Origin: an uncultured Lachnospiraceae bacterium
GTDB lineage: Bacteria; Bacillota; Clostridia; Lachnospirales; Lachnospiraceae
Assembly: GCA_947628025.1 (NCBI GenBank)
Contig: CANQYH010000088.1
Location: forward strand, 1 to 10,770
Direction of reading: 5' to 3'
Length of the DNA stretch: 10,770 bases
The first letter of the stretch is position 1. Every line of letters begins with the position of its first letter. A program made the position numbers and the translations under genes. This document shows positions 6,385 to 10,770 of the stretch, one piece after another. Below the pieces are notes generated by a model. That model saw only the letters and a list, made by a program, of their open reading frames with translations. It was not told the DNA's origin and ran no database searches.

Positions 6385-7602
6385 ATGGATCATAAAAGGA
6401 TCGCCGCGGTTCTTTTGGCGGCGGGGATGGCGGCAATTTGTCCCTGTATGGCGGAGGCTGCGGTCCGGGCGGCCGGGGGATCCGCGCCTGGGGCCGTTTC
6501 TTACGGGCAGCCGGCTCCGCTTCTGAGAAACCGGTTCAAGACGCAGTCGGGGGTCATTGAGATCTGGCCGGATGAGGAGAGGATGGAGGCTCACGCGCCG
6601 AAAGACCCGGATGAGGCCGAGATCATCCGGATCGACGCCCACCGGCCCGGGACCGTGACGCTGGCGTTTGCGGGAGATCTGGGCTTCGGGGAGAATTACG
6701 CCAACATGGCCTACTATCACAGCGTGGGCGACGATATCACGCGGTGCATCCTGCCGGACCTGATCGAGCGGATGGACGCGGCGGATATCCTGATGCTGAA
6801 CAATGAATTTACCTACAGCGACCGGGGAAAGCCTCTGGCGGGCAAGGGATTTACGTTCCGCACGAAGCCTGCCATGGCCGCGAACCTGGACAAGCTGTCG
6901 GTGGATATTGTGTCGCTGGCCAACAATCATGTCTATGACTACGGCGAGGAGGCGCTTTTGGATACATTGTCCACGCTGGAGCAGTACGGCGTGCCCTATG
7001 TGGGGGCCGGACGAAACCTGGAGGAGGCGAAGAAGATCGTCTATTTCCGGGTCAACGGCATAAAAATCGCCTACGTCAGCGCGACGCAGATCGAGCGGGA
7101 TTACGTATATACCAAACAGGCCACGGATACGGCTCCCGGGGTCCTGCGCACCTACGATCCGGCGCTTTTCTGCGACGTGATCCGGGAGGCGGAAGAGAAG
7201 AGCGATTTCGTCGTGGTCTACGTCCACTGGGGGACGGAGGCGGACATTATGTTCGAGGAGGACCAGCGGGAGCTGGGGAGGGCGTACATCGACGCCGGGG
7301 CCGACCTGGTGATCGGCGACCACACCCATTATCTCCAGGGCGTCGAATATTACAAGGGCGTGCCGATCTTTTACAGCCTGGGCAATTTCTGGTTCAACAG
7401 CAGGACCAGGGATACGGGCCTCGTGGAAGTGGATTTAGTCGAGGGGAAGCTTTCGGAGTTCCGCTTCGTCCCCTGCCTGCAGAGCGGCTGCAGGACCAGC
7501 CTGGTGACCGACGAGGCGGAGCGCCAGAGACTGTTCCGCTTCATTCAGGACCGGTCCCTGGGGGTCCATGTGTCGGCAGACGGGGTGATCACGGAGGAAT
7601 AG
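6385..7602 (+). CDS. CapA-family (PGA_cap) metallophosphatase-like exported protein
   Basis: A 405-residue protein with an N-terminal signal peptide (MDHKR, a hydrophobic core, and likely cleavage near AEA-A at residues 23-26), so it is probably exported or membrane-tethered. After a linker of about 65 residues comes a CapA domain, a calcineurin-like fold: LAFAGDLGFGEN (Asp98), LNNEFTY (Asn140, Glu141), SLANNHVYDYG (Asn181, His182), YVHWGTE (His281), IGDHTHYLQG (His313, His315) and SLGNFWFN. All metal-site motifs are present. CapA/PgsA is required for poly-gamma-glutamate capsule production in Bacillus, but many clostridial homologues occur without capB/capC, and none of those is visible here, so a capsule role is not supported. 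The ATG follows GGAGGGAGG at a 5-base spacing, 33 bases after the zinc-ribbon gene. It probably ends the cluster begun at 5304. Confidence 0.9.
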   Translation: MDHKRIAAVLLAAGMAAICPCMAEAAVRAAGGSAPGAVSYGQPAPLLRNRFKTQSGVIEIWPDEERMEAHAPKDPDEAEIIRIDAHRPGTVTLAFAGDLGFGENYANMAYYHSVGDDITRCILPDLIERMDAADILMLNNEFTYSDRGKPLAGKGFTFRTKPAMAANLDKLSVDIVSLANNHVYDYGEEALLDTLSTLEQYGVPYVGAGRNLEEAKKIVYFRVNGIKIAYVSATQIERDYVYTKQATDTAPGVLRTYDPALFCDVIREAEEKSDFVVVYVHWGTEADIMFEEDQRELGRAYIDAGADLVIGDHTHYLQGVEYYKGVPIFYSLGNFWFNSRTRDTGLVEVDLVEGKLSEFRFVPCLQSGCRTSLVTDEAERQRLFRFIQDRSLGVHVSADGVITEE

Positions 7603-7665
7603 CGGGATGCGGAAGCGCGGTCCCCTGATCCCGGAAAGGCGGAAATAATCACAATCATTTATAAA

Positions 7666-7686
7666 AGCGGCAGAAAAGAAGCCGCT
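7666..7686 (-). terminator. Possible - strand terminator of the MoxR/DUF58 operon
   Basis: On the - strand AGCGGC, a 9-base pyrimidine-rich loop and GCCGCT form a 6-bp hairpin followed by TTTATAA, about 155 bases past the stop of the operon's last gene. It shares bases with the 5' arm of the larger element at 7674-7826, so the two folds exclude each other. Weak evidence. Confidence 0.3.
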
Positions 7687-7826
7687 GCAACAATGCGTTT
7701 GACCGGAACCGTTCTGTGCGGTTCTTACAGATGGCCCATCCGGGCGGAATGACAGGCCGGGTTTGGCTGCTGTAAAAACCGCGGGGGACGGCCGGAGATA
7801 AGGCGCGTGTTGCAGCGGCTTTTTTT
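7674..7826 (+). ncRNA. Candidate structured RNA or inverted-repeat element with a 19-bp closing stem
   Basis: Bases 7674-7692 pair with 7808-7826 in a 19-bp stem with a single G.U pair; the 12-base core GCCGCTGCAACA (7681-7692) is perfectly matched, and the 3' arm ends in seven T residues. Inside are GAACCG (7706-7711) with CGGTTC (7719-7724), TTACAG (7725-7730) with CTGTAA (7770-7775), and within the latter GCCC-ATCC-GGGC (7734-7745). The 5' arm can alternatively pair with AGCGGC at 7666-7671 (9-base loop). A TATAAA at 7660-7665 would place a start near 7672, just before the stem, though no -35 is seen. It lies between convergent genes and may be a small RNA, a bidirectional terminator, or a MITE-like repeat. 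It matches no RNA family that I recognise. The rest of the 7603-7840 gap shows nothing else. Confidence 0.45.
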
Positions 7827-7840
7827 GTATGGAAGAATTT

Positions 7841-8830
7841 TTATGCGGACTCGCCCTCCGCCTCATCTTCCGCCGCCGGGTCCGAGCAGGCCCTCCGCCA
7901 GTCTTCTTCCGTACATTCCTGGCCGCTGTAGCGGGCCTTTTCGTAGAGGGCGTGGAGAACGGCGTTGTCAAGGGCGGCGCTCTGTTCCAGCTCGCGGGGG
8001 GAGGCCCATTCCGGCGGAGCGTCGCCGATGCGCTGCTGCCGGCGGCCTTTCAGGATCTGCTTTTTATAGTAGCGGCGCAGCCGGGCCGTGTAGGAGAGAT
8101 AGTAGCGCAGACCCTTTTTCTGCCCGTCCTCCCCTTCGCCGGGGCGGAATTCCAGGGGCAGGTCCAGCGTGGGCTTTAAGTAGATCTTTTCGTCCTCGTC
8201 CGTCAGCCGCGGCTTCGTGATATAGGTCCAGACCCGGTTGGACATGTGGCGGAGCGCGATAAAAATGGCCGCGAGGGTGATGAAAGCCGCCGCCAGCTCC
8301 GTGACGTTGTTCAGCACTTTCACCCAGTCCGGGGTCTCCACCGGCTGTCCCAGCAGCGCCTGCAGGTCGGGATGTTCCACGCGGGGTTCGGGCACGTAGG
8401 GCTCCGTCTCCACCGGTATTTCTCTGACGATCTCGGCGCGGGGGCGTCGGGAATACCAGTCGGAGATCGCGTCCCACAAAGGCTGCGTCGCGAACGCCGC
8501 GATCAGGATAGCGGCCAGCGCCGCGATCAGAAAGACGGTCATGCAAAAGGAGTTGACAAACGAGATCTGCTTCTGAGGCAGATGGTCCGTGTCCTTGAAC
8601 ATCCCGAGGAATTCGTAGTAGGAGTTTAAGTTCCGGTGGATGAAGAACAGCACGGCTAGCGCCAGAAATCCCAGGAAACCGCCCAGTTTCAGCCGCCACG
8701 ATAACAGCGGCGACGAATTGCCGATCATGATCCCCAGCCAGTAGGAACCGATGCAGACGATGGCCAGGAACGTGTAAAAGCCGCTGCGTTCCCGGGAGAT
8801 CCAGTAATTGATCAGTTTACGTATAAACAT
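7841..8830 (-). CDS. Four-helix membrane protein with DUF4129-like C-terminal region
   Basis: A 329-residue integral membrane protein. Hydrophobic helices lie near residues 17-36, 47-65, 93-115 and 176-196, the last two separated by a Pro/Glu-rich loop of about 60 residues (126-172). The soluble tail (200-329) has the DUF4129 look: ARLRRYYKKQILKGRRQQRIG, then SPRELEQ, then LHALYEKARYSGQECTEEDW, ending in an acidic stretch. ATG 8830 is chosen because GGGAGG lies 6 bases before it; an in-frame ATG at 8848 has no such site. The start overlaps the end of the DUF58 gene by 14 bases, so the two are translationally coupled. DUF4129 domains usually close transglutaminase-like proteins in MoxR operons; no transglutaminase domain is present in this protein. 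Probably an envelope-complex component working with MoxR and DUF58; function otherwise unknown. Confidence 0.75.
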   Translation of the reverse strand: MFIRKLINYWISRERSGFYTFLAIVCIGSYWLGIMIGNSSPLLSWRLKLGGFLGFLALAVLFFIHRNLNSYYEFLGMFKDTDHLPQKQISFVNSFCMTVFLIAALAAILIAAFATQPLWDAISDWYSRRPRAEIVREIPVETEPYVPEPRVEHPDLQALLGQPVETPDWVKVLNNVTELAAAFITLAAIFIALRHMSNRVWTYITKPRLTDEDEKIYLKPTLDLPLEFRPGEGEDGQKKGLRYYLSYTARLRRYYKKQILKGRRQQRIGDAPPEWASPRELEQSAALDNAVLHALYEKARYSGQECTEEDWRRACSDPAAEDEAEGESA

Positions 8831-10118
8831 AGGGCACCTCCCATTCATAGATCTCGGCGAACCGGGGCTGGCCGATGCGGAGCGGATCGCCGGGCCGTTT
8901 GGGCAGGATCCACTGGGAACCGGGGCTTTGGCTGCAGAGTCCGTCGAACGCCTGGGACAGGGACGCCCGCTGGCCCGGCGAGATCATCACATAGAGGGAC
9001 GAATCGGAGCCGAAACCGCCGCTTTTCGGATCGGCCATCAGGAAAAGCAGGTCTTCCATAGAGAAATGCTCCGGCTGCCCGGCGGTTTTGGCTCCGTTGT
9101 TTTCCTGCGGGTTGGGAGCGGGCGAAAGGAGAGAAGCGGCCTTTCCGCTCCGGGGATCCGCTTCGCGGCCGGAGTGCTTAGAAGAAACGCCCGGGCGGCG
9201 CGGGCTCCCGTGGGCTCCCAGATCCCCCGCGGAGATCTGGACCCTGGCCAGCAGCTCCATGACGCTGCGCAGATGGTCCTTGCCCGCGCCGGCTTCCAGG
9301 CGGGAGGGAAGACCCGTGAGGCAGTCGCGCCCATTGCTGAAAACGGCCACGGGAACGCCCTGCTCGATCATTTTTTCCGCGATGGAGCCGCAGAGCCGGA
9401 TCGCCTCCTCGGTCAGATCCTCGTCCGCCAGCAGAAGGTCGGATTCGGTGTCCAACAGAAGCGTCACCCGCCAGGAAGAGGCCGGCGTGTATACGTTGAC
9501 TTTCAGTTCTCCCGTGTGGGCGGTGGCTTTCCAGTTGATGCTTTTATACGGATCGAACGACTGATAGGGCCGCACGGACTGGATCTCGAACGGATCCAGC
9601 AAAAGCGCCCGCCGCGCCAGGACCTGGCCCAGCAGGTTTTTAAGCGGCAGTTCCAGGCGCATGGGGTCCGCCGGGCCCGGGTACACGTACATACAGGCTT
9701 CCGCGGGCAGGGATGCGACGCAGTGGTTCAGGAAAAACAGATCGTAGCTGATCAGGTCGGCGCTGCGGATCTGATAATATCCCCGTTTTTTGCAGTCAAA
9801 ATCCAAGGTCCTGCGGATCTCCTGCCAGGGCATGCAGGAGAAGATATCGCTGCGGTAATTCTGATCGGTGATCTTAAAATTGCCGGCGCCGGTGAAGACC
9901 AGGTGGCGTCCCATCTGGAATTTCACATGCAGCACGGGCAGAGGCAGAAATTTGCGGTTGGTAATGACCTCTTTCAGCTGCCCGGTCTCCCCCTCCACGG
10001 CGGCTTTCTGTACGAAAAAGAGCCGGACGGAGAGGTTTTTGGCCCAGTACCGGTGGTACAGGATCGCCTGCAGCTCTAAAAAGATCCAGCCGACGGCGAA
10101 GATGACGGCCAGTTTCAT
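8817..10118 (-). CDS. DUF58 domain-containing protein
   Basis: A 433-residue membrane-anchored protein. One hydrophobic helix (residues 2-22) is followed by a beta-rich region, then the DUF58 signature SVRPYQSFDPYKSINWKATA (181-200) and GELKVNVY. After it comes a vWA-like strand (RVTLLLDTESDLLL, 217-230) and helices, as in the family, whose fold resembles a degenerate vWA domain. Residues 298-352 are a low-complexity insert rich in Gly, Ser, Pro, Arg and Asn that separates the domain from its C-terminal part. The ATG at 10118 overlaps the MoxR stop as ATGA, with GGAG 9 bases upstream; a TTG at 10133 is in frame but less likely. DUF58 proteins are standard partners of MoxR ATPases, possibly the bait or substrate adaptor for the ATPase at the membrane. 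Confidence 0.88.
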   Translation of the reverse strand: MKLAVIFAVGWIFLELQAILYHRYWAKNLSVRLFFVQKAAVEGETGQLKEVITNRKFLPLPVLHVKFQMGRHLVFTGAGNFKITDQNYRSDIFSCMPWQEIRRTLDFDCKKRGYYQIRSADLISYDLFFLNHCVASLPAEACMYVYPGPADPMRLELPLKNLLGQVLARRALLLDPFEIQSVRPYQSFDPYKSINWKATAHTGELKVNVYTPASSWRVTLLLDTESDLLLADEDLTEEAIRLCGSIAEKMIEQGVPVAVFSNGRDCLTGLPSRLEAGAGKDHLRSVMELLARVQISAGDLGAHGSPRRPGVSSKHSGREADPRSGKAASLLSPAPNPQENNGAKTAGQPEHFSMEDLLFLMADPKSGGFGSDSSLYVMISPGQRASLSQAFDGLCSQSPGSQWILPKRPGDPLRIGQPRFAEIYEWEVPYVYT

Positions 10119-10770
10119 AGGCGTTTGCTCCAATCTTCCGTGGGCAGCGGGACCGTCTCCAGGATCCCGCGGATCGTATCGGCGTTTGAGGCCTGCATAC
10201 CGAACGAGCGGGCGGTCACCAGCCGGTGGGCCAGCACGGGCACGGCCAGGGTCTTCACGTCCTCCGGCACCGCGTAGGCGCGTCCGCGAACCAGGGCGTA
10301 AGCTCGGACCGCCCGGTAGAACGCCAGGCTGCCTCTGGGGCTGACGCCGTTTAGGATCTGGGGATCGTCGCGGGTGGCCTGGACCAGGGACACCAGGTAT
10401 TCCTTGAGGGCCGGGTGCACAAAGATCCCGGCGGCGGCGTCCCGCAGCTCTTCCATGTCCGCGCCGCTGCAGACCGGTTCCAGGGAATCCAGCGGATTGT
10501 CTTTTCCGAAGCGATCCAGGATCCGCAGCTCTTCCTCCATATCCGGGTAGCCCATGGAAAGCTGCATCAAAAACCGGTCCATCTGGGCCTCCGGCAGAGG
10601 ATAGGTACCGGCCGTCTCGATCGGATTCTGGGTCGCGAGGACCAGAAACGGTTCCTCCAGACGGTAGGTCTCCCCGTCGATGGTGACCTGCCGTTCCTCC
10701 ATGGATTCCAGCAGGCTGGACTGGGTCCTGGGCGTCGCCCGGTTGATCTCGTCCGCCAGCAGGATGTGGG
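10115..10770 (-). CDS. MoxR-family AAA+ ATPase, C-terminal two-thirds (5' end outside window)
   Basis: The gene enters from the right edge; about 218 C-terminal residues are visible. Walker B is HILLADEINR (about 10739-10768), followed by TPRTQSSLLESMEERQV, the MoxR-typical loop. Sensor 1 is LATQNPIE with GTYPLPEAQMDRF after it, the arginine-finger region of the family. The lid has GVSPRGSLAFYRAVRAYAL (sensor 2 Arg in SPR) and PEDVKTLAVPVLAHRL. The Walker A loop must lie beyond the edge. All visible motifs are intact, so this should be an active ATPase. MoxR proteins act as hexameric chaperone-like motors that remodel or insert metals into partners, often envelope proteins carrying vWA domains. 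The stop TGA overlaps the ATG of the DUF58 gene, marking the start of a coupled operon on the - strand. Confidence 0.93.
   Translation of the reverse strand, partial: HILLADEINRATPRTQSSLLESMEERQVTIDGETYRLEEPFLVLATQNPIETAGTYPLPEAQMDRFLMQLSMGYPDMEEELRILDRFGKDNPLDSLEPVCSGADMEELRDAAAGIFVHPALKEYLVSLVQATRDDPQILNGVSPRGSLAFYRAVRAYALVRGRAYAVPEDVKTLAVPVLAHRLVTARSFGMQASNADTIRGILETVPLPTEDWSKRL

Noticed and set aside
5956..7329. 457-codon - strand frame opposite the zinc-ribbon and CapA genes
   Set aside because: It spans two well-supported + strand genes, has shadow-type composition and no domain.
6385..7602. Poly-gamma-glutamate capsule locus
   Set aside because: Only a CapA-family gene is present; there is no capB, capC or other capsule gene nearby, and such solitary homologues are common.
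7674..7826. 6S RNA, SRP RNA, tRNA or a known riboswitch for the structured element
   Set aside because: The SRP GGAAGCAGCC-type loop, the tRNA T-arm signature and riboswitch cores I know are absent. The closed-stem shape is reminiscent of 6S RNA, but length and bubble layout do not allow a call.
8808..10079. 423-codon + strand frame opposite the DUF58 gene
   Set aside because: Antisense shadow of a gene with the DUF58 signature; no motif or ribosome-binding site supports it.

Overview
The window is GC-rich and densely coded. It has strong GGAGG/GAGGGGG ribosome-binding sites, extended -10 promoters of the TGGTATAAT type, and proteins typical of gut Clostridia: a small two-helix zinc-ribbon protein, a CapA-like enzyme, a UlaG-like MBL hydrolase and a DUF1848 relic. 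A high-GC member of the Lachnospiraceae or a close clostridial relative fits best. This is inferred from gene content and style, not from a marker gene. No rRNA, tRNA, CRISPR array, transposase or phage gene was seen.

Left part (1-3404, + strand): a compact operon. It holds the end of a TPR/Sel1-like protein, a 681-residue multidomain protein (possible PIN-like N-terminus, kinase fold, sixteen-cysteine zinc-ribbon tail) and a vWA protein with an intact MIDAS site. The kinase/vWA pair resembles the YegI/YegL and TerY-P kinase-phosphatase-vWA systems. Here the kinase has lost its catalytic Asp and metal-binding Asn, so it looks like a pseudokinase scaffold. This is the most unusual locus in the window.

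Middle (3416-7602): a convergent GNAT acetyltransferase (- strand) and a divergent HD-domain nucleotidase-like gene share a promoter region of about 280 bp. A decayed DUF1848 gene follows, then a strongly base-paired leader. After that comes a tightly spaced + strand cluster: UlaG-like MBL hydrolase, membrane zinc-ribbon protein and exported CapA-family protein.

Between the convergent blocks (7603-7840) lies a 153-nt element whose ends form a 19-bp stem with only one G.U pair, ending in seven T residues and enclosing further hairpins. It is a candidate structured RNA, terminator or small inverted-repeat element.

Right part (7841-10770, - strand): a translationally coupled operon of a MoxR AAA+ ATPase (5' end outside the window), a DUF58 protein and a four-helix membrane protein with a DUF4129-like tail. 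MoxR is a chaperone-like ATPase that usually acts with DUF58/vWA partners on envelope functions. No transglutaminase gene follows, unlike many such operons.
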